A DNA stretch of 64,000 nt from Pseudoxanthomonas sp. CF385 (lineage in GTDB: Bacteria > Pseudomonadota > Gammaproteobacteria > Xanthomonadales > Xanthomonadaceae), in NCBI RefSeq assembly GCF_900104255.1, contig NZ_FNKZ01000002.1, forward strand, positions 930,001 to 994,000, written 5' to 3'. Each line of letters starts with the position of its first letter. Position 1 is the stretch's first letter. The notes below the pieces were generated by a model. The model made no database searches. It worked only from the letters and a program-made list of their open reading frames with translations, and had not been told where the DNA came from. Of this stretch, positions 51,240-61,019 are shown in pieces. A program made the position numbers and the translations under genes.

Positions 51240-51253
51240 GTGACAGTTGTCAC
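51240..51253. promoter_or_regulatory. Operator-like dyad upstream of the ABC/two-component operon
   Basis: GTGACA-GT-TGTCAC, a perfect six-base dyad with a two-base centre, in the divergent region between the ABC operon and the adaptor gene. DesR/LiaR-type regulators bind TGAC-type dyads of this size, which makes the response regulator at 47438 the best candidate binder. Confidence 0.5.
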
Positions 51254-51403
51254 TGGGCTGCGCCACGGCCCACGCCCATGATGCGCACCGTCCCGGTCCG
51301 GCCGTTCCGCGGCAGACCGGTTCCCGCATGAAGTGACTTCCGGCAACTAGGCTTCCGTTACCCTAGCTGGTCACACTTTCCCGCATTCACCGTCTGGATA
51401 CGC

Positions 51404-52639
51404 ATGAATACGTCTGCCGACCTGCTGAAGGAACTCCGCATCGACCGCAAGGCGCCGCCGCCGGCCCCCTCGCGGCGCGGCCTATGGATTGCGCTGGCGG
51501 TGGTGGCCGTCCTGGCGGTGCTGGCCGCCGTGGGCTGGTTCGTGTTCGGCCGCGAGAAGCCGGTCGAGGTCGAAACGGCTTCCACCGTCGCCCTGGGCGG
51601 CGGCGGCGGTTCGACCTCGGTGCTGGATGCCTCCGGCTATGTGGTCGCGCGGCGCATGGCCACCGTGTCGGCCAAGGTCACCGGCAAGGTGCAGGAAGTG
51701 CTGATCGAGGAAGGCATGCGGGTCGAGGCCGGCCAGGTGCTGGCACGGCTCGAGCCGATCGACGCCGACGCGGATCGTGCACTGGCGCAGAGCCAGCTGC
51801 AGGCCGCGCGCAGCCAGAGCGCCGGCGTGCAGGCGCAACTGGTCGAAGCCGAGGCGAATGCGCGGCGCCTGTCCGCCCTGGTGGCGCAGCAGTTGGTGTC
51901 CAAGGCGCAGTACGACCAGGCCGTCGCCCAGCGCGACCTGCTGCGCGCGCAGCTGACGACCGCGCAGCGCAATGCCACCTCCGCGTCCGACCGCCTGCGC
52001 ATCGCCGACATCGGCGTCGACAACACCGTCGTGCGCGCGCCGTTCGCCGGCGTCGTGATCGCCAAGGCCGCGCAGCCCGGCGAAATCGTGTCGCCGCTGT
52101 CGGCCGGCGGCGGCTTCACCCGCACCGGCATCGGCACCATCGTCGACATGGATTCGCTCGAGGTCGAAGTCGATGTCGGCGAGGCCTACATCGGCCGGGT
52201 CAAGGCCCAGATGCCGGTCGAGGCCACGCTCAATTCGTATCCGGACTGGAAGATCCCCGCCGAGGTCATCGCCATCATCCCCACCGCCGACCGCGGCAAG
52301 GCCACCGTCAAGGTGCGCGTCGCGTTGAAGCAGAAGGATCCGCGCATCGTCCCGGACATGGGTGTCACCGTCAGCTTCCTCGAGAAGGCCGCCGAAGGCA
52401 GCGCCGAACAGCCGCGCGGCGTACGCGTGCCGTCGACAGCGATCACCCAGCGCGACGGCGCCGACGCGGTCTTCGTGGTCGGTGCCGAGAACATCGTCGA
52501 GCTGCGCCAGGTCAAGCTGGGCGGCGTGCTCGGCGAGGACCGCGCCGTCGAGTCGGGCCTCGCCCCCGGCGAAACCGTGGTCATCGATCCGCCGGCCGAA
52601 CTCGCCGACGGCAAGAAGGTCGCCGAAGCCCCGCAATGA
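51404..52639 (+). CDS. MacA-like periplasmic adaptor of a tripartite efflux system
   Basis: A 411-residue membrane-fusion protein: one inner-membrane anchor at about 27-48 (GLWIALAVVAVLAVLAAVGW), a lipoyl-like hairpin region (VDASGYVVARRMATVSAKVT), a coiled-coil hairpin (about 110-200, rich in Gln/Ala), and a beta-barrel end (GEAYIGRVKAQMPVEATLNS). With the two permeases and ATPase downstream it should form a MacAB-like exporter reaching across the periplasm. It opens this operon; the start has no rival. Confidence 0.87.
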   Translation: MNTSADLLKELRIDRKAPPPAPSRRGLWIALAVVAVLAVLAAVGWFVFGREKPVEVETASTVALGGGGGSTSVLDASGYVVARRMATVSAKVTGKVQEVLIEEGMRVEAGQVLARLEPIDADADRALAQSQLQAARSQSAGVQAQLVEAEANARRLSALVAQQLVSKAQYDQAVAQRDLLRAQLTTAQRNATSASDRLRIADIGVDNTVVRAPFAGVVIAKAAQPGEIVSPLSAGGGFTRTGIGTIVDMDSLEVEVDVGEAYIGRVKAQMPVEATLNSYPDWKIPAEVIAIIPTADRGKATVKVRVALKQKDPRIVPDMGVTVSFLEKAAEGSAEQPRGVRVPSTAITQRDGADAVFVVGAENIVELRQVKLGGVLGEDRAVESGLAPGETVVIDPPAELADGKKVAEAPQ

Positions 52640-52729
52640 GTCCGCGTGAGGATTCGCCGCTGGCGGCGAATCACCGTAACTGACGTTCCCTTCCCGACAC
52701 ATCCGTCTCCACTACCGACGAGGCACGCC

Positions 52730-53422
52730 ATGGCAAACCTGGTATCGATCCGCAATCTGACCAAGACCTACCAGCGCGGCCCCGAAAAGGTCGAAGTGCT
52801 GCATGGCATCGACCTGGATATCGAGGAAGGCGACTTCGTCGCCCTGATGGGCCCCTCGGGCTCGGGCAAGACCACGCTGCTGAACCTGATCGGCGGCCTG
52901 GATTCGCCCACCACCGGCAGCATCGAAGTGGCCGGCCAGCGCATCGACCAGCTCAATGGCGGCCAGCTGTCGCACTGGCGCAGCCAGAACGTCGGCTACG
53001 TGTTCCAGTTCTACAACCTGATGCCGGCGCTGACCGCGCAGAAGAACGTCGAACTGCCGCTGCTGCTGACCAAGCTCGGGGGCGCGCAGCGCAAGCGCAA
53101 CGCCGAAATCGCGCTGCAGCTGGTCGGCCTGGCCGACCGCACCTCGCACAAGCCGACCGAACTGTCGGGTGGCCAGCAGCAACGCGTGGCGATCGCCCGC
53201 GCCATCGTGTCCGATCCGACCCTGCTGATCTGCGACGAACCGACCGGCGACCTGGACCGCGCGTCCGCCGAGGCGATCCTCGGCCTGCTGCAGATGCTCA
53301 ATCGCGAACACGGCAAGACCATCGTGATGGTGACCCACGATCCGAAGGCCGCCGAGTACGCCACCCACACCCTGCATCTGGACAAGGGCACCCTGGTCGA
53401 ACAACCCGCGCACGCGGCCTGA
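52730..53422 (+). CDS. MacB-like ABC ATPase
   Basis: A 230-residue stand-alone ATPase: Walker A MGPSGSGKTT at about 41-50, signature LSGGQQQRVAIARA, Walker B LLICDEPTGDLD and a C-terminal switch His in MVTHDPKAAEY. Its family energises FtsX-type permeases such as MacB and LolCDE. It lies between the adaptor gene and the first permease, 90 and 17 bases apart, so one operon is expected. Start ATG 52730. Confidence 0.93.
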   Translation: MANLVSIRNLTKTYQRGPEKVEVLHGIDLDIEEGDFVALMGPSGSGKTTLLNLIGGLDSPTTGSIEVAGQRIDQLNGGQLSHWRSQNVGYVFQFYNLMPALTAQKNVELPLLLTKLGGAQRKRNAEIALQLVGLADRTSHKPTELSGGQQQRVAIARAIVSDPTLLICDEPTGDLDRASAEAILGLLQMLNREHGKTIVMVTHDPKAAEYATHTLHLDKGTLVEQPAHAA

Positions 53423-53439
53423 CCGAGGGAGGGCCTGCG

Positions 53440-54606
53440 ATGAAATACTTCCATCTGATCTGGGCCGCGCTGTTCCGGCGCAAGACCCGCACCTTCCTGA
53501 CGCTGGCGTCGATCCTGGCGGCGTTCCTGCTGTTCGGCCTGCTGGACGGCATCCGCACCTCGTTCGCCCAGCTGGGGCAGAACTCCAACGGCGCCCAGCG
53601 GCTGCAGACGGCCTCTCGCCTGTCGTTCATCGAGACGCTGCCGCTGTCGCTGGAGCCGCGGATCAAGCAGATCGACAACATCCAGGCGGTGACCTACGCC
53701 AACTGGTTCGGCGGTGCGTACCAGAATCCGCGCAACCAGCTCTTCACCTTCGCGGTGGCGCCCAATTACCTGGACCTGTATCCGGAGATCGAGGTCGCCG
53801 CGTCCGAACGCGAGGCCTGGGCGCGGACGCGCACCGGCGTGCTGGTCGGCGACGCGCTGATGAAGCGCTTCGGCTGGAAGGTCGGGCAGAAGATCCCGCT
53901 GCAGTCGACGATCTTCCCGAACAGCGACGGCACCCTGAACTGGTCGTTCGATATCGTCGGCACGCTGAAGGCCAAGGACCGGAAGAACGCCGGGTTCACC
54001 GAAGGCATGCTGCTGATGCACTACAAGTACTTCGAGGAATCCACGCCCTACGTCGACGGCGACGTGGGCTGGTACGTCAGCCGGGTATCGGACGTGCGGC
54101 GCAGCGACGCGGCCGCCAAGGCCATCGATGCGCTGTCGATGAATTCGCCGCACGAGACCAAGACGATGAGCGAGCAGGCCGCGATGGCCTCGCAGCTCAA
54201 GCAGATGGCCGACATCGGCCTGATCGTCGGCTCGATCATGGGCGCGGTGTTCTTCACCCTGCTGCTGCTGACCGGCAACACCATGGCCCAGGCGGTGCGC
54301 GAGCGGACCTCGGAGCTGGCGGTGCTGAAGACCATCGGCTTCACCAGCACGTCGGTGCTCGGCATGGTGCTGGCCGAATCCATCCTGCTGGTGCTGCTGG
54401 GCGGCGTGCTCGGCCTCGGTCTGGCGGCGGTGATCGGCCCGATCGTCAGCGCGGTCAGCGGCGGCGTCATCAGCCTGCCGCCGATCGGCCTGCAAAGCTG
54501 GATGCTGGGCCTGGGCCTGATGGTCGCCATCGGCCTGTTGGTGGGTGCGCTGCCCGCGCTGCGGGCGATGCGTCTGAACATCGTCGATGCACTGGCCGGC
54601 CGCTGA
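53440..54606 (+). CDS. FtsX-type ABC permease (first of two)
   Basis: A 388-residue permease with one hydrophobic helix near the N-terminus (TFLTLASILAAFLLFGLLDG), a large periplasmic domain, and three C-terminal helices (LIVGSIMGAVFFTLLLLTGN, ILLVLLGGVLGLGLAAVIG and LGLGLMVAIGLLVGALPALR), the FtsX/MacB layout. Heterodimeric permeases like this one and the next use one shared ATPase. Nine bases before the second permease gene. Confidence 0.87.
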   Translation: MKYFHLIWAALFRRKTRTFLTLASILAAFLLFGLLDGIRTSFAQLGQNSNGAQRLQTASRLSFIETLPLSLEPRIKQIDNIQAVTYANWFGGAYQNPRNQLFTFAVAPNYLDLYPEIEVAASEREAWARTRTGVLVGDALMKRFGWKVGQKIPLQSTIFPNSDGTLNWSFDIVGTLKAKDRKNAGFTEGMLLMHYKYFEESTPYVDGDVGWYVSRVSDVRRSDAAAKAIDALSMNSPHETKTMSEQAAMASQLKQMADIGLIVGSIMGAVFFTLLLLTGNTMAQAVRERTSELAVLKTIGFTSTSVLGMVLAESILLVLLGGVLGLGLAAVIGPIVSAVSGGVISLPPIGLQSWMLGLGLMVAIGLLVGALPALRAMRLNIVDALAGR

Positions 54607-54616
54607 GGAGAGACCC

Positions 54617-55936
54617 ATGAGCCTGTTGAAACCCCTGTTGCGCGGCGCACTGCTGTTCCTGGTGCTGGTGGTGTTCCTGGCCGCCTGGATCTTCCTGCCC
54701 TGGCCGTTCCTGCTCGGCATCGCCGTGCTGTTCGCCCTGTGGATGGCCTTCACCCGCGGCGGTCGCCAGGCCGCGTCGGTGACCCAGGTCGGCATCAGCA
54801 CGCTGAGCCAACGCCTGGGTGCCTCGTCGGTCGTCATCGTCGGCATCGCCGGCGTGGTCGGCGTGCTGGTGGCGCTCTTCGCGATGGCCGAAGGCTATCG
54901 CCAGACCGTCAGCGCCGCGGGCAACGACGAGACCGCGATCGTGCTGCGCGGTGGTTCGGCCGCCGAGCTGATGTCGGTGCTGTCGCGCGACCAGATCAAC
55001 GCGATCGAGCGCGCGCCGGAAATCGCCCGCGACAAGGACGGCCGTCCGCTGGCCTCGGCCGAACTGGTCGTCGCCGCCAACCTGCCGCGCAGCAACGGCA
55101 AGGACGACGGCAGCGTCACCCTGCGTGGCGTCGGCGACCGTGCATGGGCCGTGCGACCGAACCTGAAGGTGGTGCAAGGCCGCACGTTCGAGACCGGCCG
55201 CCGCGAACTGGTCGTCGGCAAGGGCGCGCAGAAGCAGTTCAAGGGCCTGGAAGTCGGCAAGCAGGTCCGGCTCGGCAACGAGAACTGGGCCGTGGTCGGC
55301 GTGTTCGCATCCGGCGACGGCATGGAATCGGAAATGTGGGCCGACGCCGAAGTGGTCTCGTCGACGTACCGCCGCGGCAGCAGCCGGGCATCGGTCTACG
55401 CGAAGCTGGCCAACGCCAAGGCCTTCAACGGCTTCAAGGCGACGCTGAAGGCCGATCCGCGCCTGCAGGTGGAGGCCGACACCACCCGCGGCTATTTCGG
55501 CAAGCAGTCCGAGCCGATCACCAAGGTGCTGCGCATCATCGGCATCATCGTCGGTTCGATCATGGCCATCGGCGCGATCTTCGGCGCACTGAACACGATG
55601 TTCGCGACGGTGGCGGCACGCGCCCGCGAGATTGCCACACTGCGTGCGATCGGTTTCCGCGGCATGCCCGTCGTGGTGGCGGTGATGCTGGAAACGATGC
55701 TGCTGGCCGCGTTGGGCGGTGCGCTGGGCGGCCTGCTGGCGTGGCTCGTGTTCAACGGCTACACCGCGTCCACGCTGGCGGGTGGCGTTGCGCAACTGAG
55801 CTTCGAGTTCAAGGTCACGCCCGCGCTGCTGTGGGAAGGCCTCAAGTGGGCGCTCGCCATCGGCTTCATCGGCGGCCTGTTCCCCGCGCTGCGCGCGTCC
55901 ACGCTGCCGGTGACCGACGCGCTGCGCGCGGCCTGA
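54617..55936 (+). CDS. FtsX-type ABC permease (second of two)
   Basis: A 439-residue permease related to the preceding one: two hydrophobic N-terminal helices (LLFLVLVVFLAAWIFLPW and FLLGIAVLFALWMAF), another at about 70-90 (VVIVGIAGVVGVLVALFAMA), a periplasmic domain, and three C-terminal helices. The N-terminal extension of about 55 residues distinguishes it from its partner. Its TGA lies directly against the stop of the minus-strand gene (TGATCA). Ends the operon. Confidence 0.87.
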   Translation: MSLLKPLLRGALLFLVLVVFLAAWIFLPWPFLLGIAVLFALWMAFTRGGRQAASVTQVGISTLSQRLGASSVVIVGIAGVVGVLVALFAMAEGYRQTVSAAGNDETAIVLRGGSAAELMSVLSRDQINAIERAPEIARDKDGRPLASAELVVAANLPRSNGKDDGSVTLRGVGDRAWAVRPNLKVVQGRTFETGRRELVVGKGAQKQFKGLEVGKQVRLGNENWAVVGVFASGDGMESEMWADAEVVSSTYRRGSSRASVYAKLANAKAFNGFKATLKADPRLQVEADTTRGYFGKQSEPITKVLRIIGIIVGSIMAIGAIFGALNTMFATVAARAREIATLRAIGFRGMPVVVAVMLETMLLAALGGALGGLLAWLVFNGYTASTLAGGVAQLSFEFKVTPALLWEGLKWALAIGFIGGLFPALRASTLPVTDALRAA

Positions 55937-56578
55937 TCATCCGGAGGATCCGGGGCCCTCGCGGGCCCCGGTCGGGAACTCGGCATCCAGCCACCCGCGC
56001 GCCACCGCGGTGGCGATGTCCCCCTGCGTATCGATGTCGAACGCCAGTTCGGGGGCTTCGCAGGCGGCGACCACCGCGCCATCGGCATTGAGCAGGTCGC
56101 GCAGGCCGCGGTCGCCCTGCAGCGTGCCCGCACGACGCAGGACATGCGGCGACACCACCACGGGAATGCCGAGCCGTAGGTCGAGGCGCGTCGCCGCGCA
56201 ACCGGATGCGCTTCCGCACGACGCATCCAGCAGCACGCGCAAGTGCGCTTCTTCGAGCGCGGGCTGGTCGCAGACGAGCAACAGCGTCGGACCGTCGTGC
56301 GCAGCCAGGGCCGCGGCCGCCACGCCCACGCTGCTGCCGAGCCCGCTCGCCCATGCCGCGTTGTCGTGGCATTCCACCGGCAGGTCGCGCACGGCTTCAC
56401 GCAAGGCATCGGCGTGTGCGCCGACGATGACCAGGACACGCGCGGCGCCGGAAGCGAGCGCGAGGCGCGCGGCACGGTGCACCAGCGTCTCCCCGTCGCG
56501 CATCAGGAGTTGCTTCGGCCGGCCCAACCGCGTGCTGCCGCCCGCGGCCAGCACCACGGCGGCATGCGACGCCGTCAC
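55937..56578 (-). CDS. MocA/MobA-like nucleotidyltransferase
   Basis: A 213-residue enzyme with the signature AAGGSTRLGRPKQLLMRDGE (nucleotide binding), a metal-site LVCDQPALEEAHLRVLL and the NAAWASGLGSSVGVAAAAL loop. This fits a cytidylyl- or guanylyltransferase finishing the molybdopterin cofactor, as MocA does for xanthine dehydrogenase-family enzymes. Its start overlaps the stop of the XdhC-like gene by four bases. Together they should mature the molybdenum hydroxylase encoded just beyond on the plus strand. Confidence 0.85.
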   Translation of the reverse strand: MTASHAAVVLAAGGSTRLGRPKQLLMRDGETLVHRAARLALASGAARVLVIVGAHADALREAVRDLPVECHDNAAWASGLGSSVGVAAAALAAHDGPTLLLVCDQPALEEAHLRVLLDASCGSASGCAATRLDLRLGIPVVVSPHVLRRAGTLQGDRGLRDLLNADGAVVAACEAPELAFDIDTQGDIATAVARGWLDAEFPTGAREGPGSSG

Positions 56579-57531
56579 GCCGTCTCACCGTGGCGCCACG
56601 CCTGCAACTGGGCGACGATGCTCAGCGCGATCGCTTCGGCACCGTAGCCGCCCAGCTTCAGTCCCACCGGAGAACGCAGGCGAGGCAACAGCACGGCATG
56701 CGTGGACGTCGGCAGCACGCGCAGCAGGTCCTCGCGGCGACGCACCGGGCCCAACAGACCGATGAAGGGGATGGCGGTAGACGCCAACGCGTCCAGCGCC
56801 TCGCGATCGTGTTCGAAGTGGTGGTGCATGACGAGCGCGGCGTCGGGCGCGGTCTTCAGGTGGCGCAGCGCATCGGCCGGCGACTGCATCAGCCAGGCAT
56901 CGGCGATGTCGGTTTCCGGAATCCAGCGCGCACGCCGCTCCACCACGGTGACGTGCCAGCCGAGCGCGCGCAGCCCCTGCACCAGCGTCGGCGTTTCCGG
57001 GCCCGCGCCGAAGATCGCCACGCGCGCCGGAGGCGGCACCTGCACCTCGCCCGCCAGCGCGACGGCGTCGCCTGTCGCCGACAGCGGGGTCATCGCCCAG
57101 CGCGGGCCCGTGTCGCCGACCCGCGCATGCACCCCGCCGGCGTCGGACACCGCCAGCGTCAGCGCGCCTCGCCCGTCCCACCAGGCGTGCACCACGTCCG
57201 CCCAGCCAGGCATGCGCGCCAGCGGCAGCAGCACGATCCGCAAGCGGCCGCGGCAACCGACCGCGGACCCGGCCAGCAGATCCTCATCGTCGCGGGTGTC
57301 GATCTCCATCGCGTCCAGCGCACCGGTGTCGGCGACCTGGCGCGCGCGGCGTGCGATCTCCGGCTCCAGGCAACCGCCACTGAGCCAGCCCACCTGCGCA
57401 TCGCCGGGACCGAACAGCGCCATCGCGCCGGCCCGCACGTAGGTCGAACCTTCGGTCGCCACGACCACGGCCAACGCGCACCCTTCGCCGGCGGAGGCGG
57501 ACGCGAGCAGTACGGAAGGGGACGCCGTCAT
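56575..57531 (-). CDS. XdhC-family molybdenum hydroxylase maturation factor
   Basis: A 318-residue protein. The N-terminal XdhC/CoxI domain contains [20 protein letters not shown] and [18 protein letters not shown]; the Cys in SGGCLE is the conserved one of this family. The C-terminal Rossmann-like domain starts [19 protein letters not shown]. XdhC chaperones bind and sulfurate the molybdenum cofactor before insertion. Start 57531 matches the family length; the frame runs further upstream but without support. It is divergent from the enzyme subunit genes. Confidence 0.88.
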   Translation of the reverse strand: MTASPSVLLASASAGEGCALAVVVATEGSTYVRAGAMALFGPGDAQVGWLSGGCLEPEIARRARQVADTGALDAMEIDTRDDEDLLAGSAVGCRGRLRIVLLPLARMPGWADVVHAWWDGRGALTLAVSDAGGVHARVGDTGPRWAMTPLSATGDAVALAGEVQVPPPARVAIFGAGPETPTLVQGLRALGWHVTVVERRARWIPETDIADAWLMQSPADALRHLKTAPDAALVMHHHFEHDREALDALASTAIPFIGLLGPVRRREDLLRVLPTSTHAVLLPRLRSPVGLKLGGYGAEAIALSIVAQLQAWRHGETA

Positions 57532-57700
57532 GGCACCACGATGGCGCAACCCGCCCGGCGAAGGCAACGGCTCGCGCGCCGACCGGGGCATCGGGCAACG
57601 ATGCCGGAGGATCATGCAAGCACCGGCCCGTGCTTTCACTGGCACCCCACGGGGCCGCGGAGTATCGTCGTCCGGTCCCACGCCGCCGCCAGGAGACGCC

Positions 57701-58156
57701 ATGAAGTTGAACGTCAACGGGGCCGAGCGCGAAGTCGACGCGCCGGATGACATGCCGCTGCTCTGGGTCCTGCGCGACCTGATGGGGCTGACGGGTACCA
57801 AGTTCGGTTGCGGCATCGCGCAATGCGGTGCCTGCACGGTGCATGTCGATGGCGCGCCGCTGCGCGCCTGCGTCACGCCCGCGTCCGCCGTCGCCGGCAG
57901 GAAGATCACCACCATCGAAGGCCTGTCGGCCGACGGCTCGCATCCGGTGCAGAAAGCCTGGGCCGAGCTGGATGTCGTGCAGTGCGGCTACTGCCAGTCC
58001 GGCCAGATCATGTCGGCGGTCGCGTTGCTGGCCAAGGTGCCCTCGCCTACCGACACCGACATCGACCAGGCGCTCTCCGGCAACCTGTGCCGATGCGGCA
58101 CGTACCAGCGCATCCGCGCCGCCGTGCACCGCGCCGCCGACATCGGCAAGGCCTGA
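57701..58156 (+). CDS. 2Fe-2S subunit of a molybdenum hydroxylase (IorA-like)
   Basis: A 151-residue iron-sulfur protein: a plant-ferredoxin-type domain with [15 protein letters not shown] and a later Cys, then the helical domain with CGYCQSGQI and CRCGTY, so two 2Fe-2S clusters. It passes electrons from the molybdopterin subunit (next gene) to an acceptor, here probably the haem lipoprotein. AGGAGA precedes the ATG at 57701. The 169 bp upstream, shared with XdhC on the other strand, carry a small GGCATCG/CGATGCC hairpin (57587-57605). Confidence 0.9.
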   Translation: MKLNVNGAEREVDAPDDMPLLWVLRDLMGLTGTKFGCGIAQCGACTVHVDGAPLRACVTPASAVAGRKITTIEGLSADGSHPVQKAWAELDVVQCGYCQSGQIMSAVALLAKVPSPTDTDIDQALSGNLCRCGTYQRIRAAVHRAADIGKA

Positions 58157-58211
58157 TCCGGTGCGGTGACGTCCGTCACCGCATTCCCCATCGTTCGACG
58201 GAGGCTGTTCC

Positions 58212-60404
58212 GTGAACCTTGAAACCTCGACTTCCCGCCGCGACTTCCTGCGCGCCACCGCGCTGGCCGGCGGCGGCCTGATCATCGGCTTCGTCGTGCC
58301 CGGCGCGCGCCGCTTCGCGATGGCGCAGGAAAGCGCCGCCGCCGCGCCCGCCGCGTTCGTGCCGAACGCCTTCCTCAGCATCGGTGCGGACGACATCGTC
58401 ACCGTGCAGCTCGCGCACGCGGAGATGGGCCAGGGCATCTGGACCACCCTGCCGATGCTGATCGCCGAAGAACTGGATGCGGACTGGTCGAAGATCCGCG
58501 TGCAGCACGGGCCGGCCGACAAGGTCTATACCAGCCCGGTCTTCGGCATGCAGGGCACCGGCGGTTCGACCACCACCTGGTCCGAGTTCGACCGCTACCG
58601 GCAGGCCGGCGCGACCGCACGCGCAATGCTGCTGCAGGCCGCGGCCGCGCGCCTGAAGGTGCCCGTCGACCAGCTGCGCACGGAGAACGGCGCGGTGGTG
58701 TCCGGCACCACACGGCTGCGCTACGGCGAACTGGCCAACGAGGCCGGCACGCAGACGCCGCCCGCGCTGGATGCGCTGAAGCTGCGCGACCCCAAGGACT
58801 GGAAACTGATCGGCAAGGCGACCAAACGGCTGGACACGCCCGAGAAGATCACCGGCAAGGCCAAGTTCGGCATGGACATGCAGTTCGAGGGCCTGCTGAC
58901 CGCGGTCGTCCTGCGTTCGCCGGTGTTCGGCGGCACCGTGAAGTCCTTCGACGCGACCAAGACGCGCGCCGTGGCCGGCGTGCGCAACGTGGTGCAGGTG
59001 CCCAGCGGCGTGGCCGTGATCGCCGATCACTACTGGGCCGCCAAGCTGGGCCGCGATGCGCTGCAGGTGGTGTGGGAAGGCGACGCGAACGCCAAGCTCG
59101 ACAGCACCGCGCTTCGCGAGCAGTTCTCGCAGCTGGCACGCACGGAGGGCGCCGTGGCCGCCCGCGCCGGCGACGTGGCAGGCGCGCTGGCGAAGGCCGA
59201 CAAGGCGCTGGAAGCCGAGTACGCCGTGCCCTACCTGGCGCACGCGGCGATGGAACCGCTGAACTGCACGGTGAAGATCGGCGACGGCGAGTGCGACATC
59301 TGGTGCGGAACCCAGTTCCCGACCCTGGACCAGAACAGCGCCGCGAAGATCCTCGGTCTCCCGCCGGAGAAGATCCGCATCCATACGCCGTTCCTGGGTG
59401 GCGGTTTCGGCCGGCGCGCGACGCCGACCGCGGACGTGGTGTCCGAAGCCGTCGAAGTCGCCAAGGCCGCGAAGGCGCCGGTCAAGACGGTGTGGACGCG
59501 CGAGGACGACACCCGCGGCGGCTACTACCGCTCGGCCTTCGTCGAGAAGATCCGGGCCGGCCTGGACAAGGACGGCATGCCGTCCGCATGGCACCACGTG
59601 ATGGTGGGCCAATCAATCATGGCCGGCACCTTCATGGAAGCGATGATGGTCAAGAACGGCATCGACGCGACCTCGGTGGAAGGCGTCGCCGATTCGGCCT
59701 ACGTGCTCGGCACGCCGGCGCACCGCGTGGACCTGCATTCGCCGGTCACCGGCATCCCCGTGCTGTGGTGGCGCTCGGTCGGCCACAGCGTCAATGGGTT
59801 CGTGATGGAGAGCTTCGTCGACGAACTGGCGCACGCCGCCGGCCAGGACCCCGTCGCGTACCGGCGCACGCTGCTGAAGGACCATTCGCGCCATCTCGCG
59901 GCGTTGAACCTGGCCGCCGAGAAATTCGGCTGGGGCACGCCGCCCGCGCAGGGCCGTGGCCACGGCATCGCCGTGCACGAATCGTTCGGCAGTTACGTGG
60001 CGCAGGCCGCCGAGGTGTCGATCGAGGACGGCAGGATCCGCGTGCACCGCGTGGTGTGCGCGATCGATTGCGGCGTGGCCGTCAATCCGGGCGGCGTGCA
60101 GGCGCAGATGGAATCGGGCATCGCGTTCGGCCTGGGCGCTGCACTGCATTCGGCGCTGACGCTGCGCGAAGGCCAGGTGCAGGAATCCAACTTCCACGAC
60201 TACCAGGTGTTGCGGATGAACGAGATGCCGAAGGTGGAAGTGCACATCGTGCCGAGCACCGAAAAGATGGGCGGCGTGGGCGAACCCGGCACACCGCCGA
60301 TCGCGCCCGCGGTGGCCAACGCGGTGTTCGCCCTCACCGGCCAACGCCTGCGCGAGCTGCCGTTGCGTCTGCCGACGCCCGTTTCCACCACACCCGCTGC
60401 CTGA
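58212..60404 (+). CDS. Molybdopterin-binding subunit of a molybdenum hydroxylase (IorB-like)
   Basis: A 730-residue catalytic subunit with a GTG start. The N-terminus holds a twin-arginine export motif (SRRDFLRATALAGG) and a hydrophobic core before ARRFAMAQ, so it is probably exported by Tat with its small partner. Molybdopterin-binding segments are EMGQGIWTTLPML, GTGGSTTTWSEFDR, GGGFGRRATPTADVV and VGEPGTPPIAPAVANAVFAL. The last contains the catalytic Glu. Family enzymes hydroxylate aldehydes or N-heterocycles (isoquinoline, quinoline); this substrate is unknown. Confidence 0.9.
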   Translation: MNLETSTSRRDFLRATALAGGGLIIGFVVPGARRFAMAQESAAAAPAAFVPNAFLSIGADDIVTVQLAHAEMGQGIWTTLPMLIAEELDADWSKIRVQHGPADKVYTSPVFGMQGTGGSTTTWSEFDRYRQAGATARAMLLQAAAARLKVPVDQLRTENGAVVSGTTRLRYGELANEAGTQTPPALDALKLRDPKDWKLIGKATKRLDTPEKITGKAKFGMDMQFEGLLTAVVLRSPVFGGTVKSFDATKTRAVAGVRNVVQVPSGVAVIADHYWAAKLGRDALQVVWEGDANAKLDSTALREQFSQLARTEGAVAARAGDVAGALAKADKALEAEYAVPYLAHAAMEPLNCTVKIGDGECDIWCGTQFPTLDQNSAAKILGLPPEKIRIHTPFLGGGFGRRATPTADVVSEAVEVAKAAKAPVKTVWTREDDTRGGYYRSAFVEKIRAGLDKDGMPSAWHHVMVGQSIMAGTFMEAMMVKNGIDATSVEGVADSAYVLGTPAHRVDLHSPVTGIPVLWWRSVGHSVNGFVMESFVDELAHAAGQDPVAYRRTLLKDHSRHLAALNLAAEKFGWGTPPAQGRGHGIAVHESFGSYVAQAAEVSIEDGRIRVHRVVCAIDCGVAVNPGGVQAQMESGIAFGLGAALHSALTLREGQVQESNFHDYQVLRMNEMPKVEVHIVPSTEKMGGVGEPGTPPIAPAVANAVFALTGQRLRELPLRLPTPVSTTPAA

Positions 60405-60412
60405 GGCCCGCC

Positions 60413-61012
60413 ATGCGCATCTTCCTGATGTCGTTGACCGTCCTTCTGCTCGTGGGCTGCAAGCCGCGCGTCAGCGAGGAACAGAAGGCGCAGGCGGTGG
60501 CCGCCTTCGCCACGGTGGAGAAAGTGTTCCAGCATCCGCGCTGCAGCAATTGCCACATTCCGGGCGATGCACCGCTGCAATTCGACGCACAGACGCCGCA
60601 CGCGATGAACGTGGTGCGCGGCCCCGATGGCAAGGGTGCGCCCGGCCTACCCTGCGCGACCTGCCACAACGAACAGAACTCGCCAGCAAGCTACGGCCCG
60701 CATGCACCGCCCGGTGCGCCGCATTGGCAGCTGCCGCCGCCGGACCACAAGATGGCGTGGATCGGCCTGCCGGCCGACCAGCTGTGCGCGATGATCCAGG
60801 ACAAGAAGCGCAATGGCGGTCGCGACTTCGACGCGCTGCTCAAGCACGTGGCCGAAGACAAGCTGGTGCTGTGGGGTTGGAACCCGGGCGGCGAGCGCGC
60901 AGCGGTGCCGGTGCCGCATGACCAGTTCGTCGCCGCGTTCAAGACGTGGGTGGATGCCGGCGGGCCCTGCCCCGCAGCCGGCGCCACCGCCGCGGGTGGC
61001 GCGGCGCACTGA
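60413..61012 (+). CDS. Di-haem c-type cytochrome lipoprotein of the hydroxylase
   Basis: A 199-residue lipoprotein with a lipobox (LLLVGC) and two CxxCH haem-binding motifs, CSNCH near residue 44 and CATCH near 82, both in the mature part. It is eight bases after the molybdopterin subunit gene and is likely its electron acceptor, carrying electrons into the respiratory chain. A Met or His after each haem could be the sixth ligand. The C-terminal third is helical with unclear role. Confidence 0.82.
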   Translation: MRIFLMSLTVLLLVGCKPRVSEEQKAQAVAAFATVEKVFQHPRCSNCHIPGDAPLQFDAQTPHAMNVVRGPDGKGAPGLPCATCHNEQNSPASYGPHAPPGAPHWQLPPPDHKMAWIGLPADQLCAMIQDKKRNGGRDFDALLKHVAEDKLVLWGWNPGGERAAVPVPHDQFVAAFKTWVDAGGPCPAAGATAAGGAAH

Positions 61013-61019
61013 GCGTCGC

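Noticed and set aside
57587..57605. The GGCATCG/CGATGCC hairpin as a molybdenum riboswitch
   Set aside because: Seven-base stem only, without the long conserved core of the Moco riboswitch.
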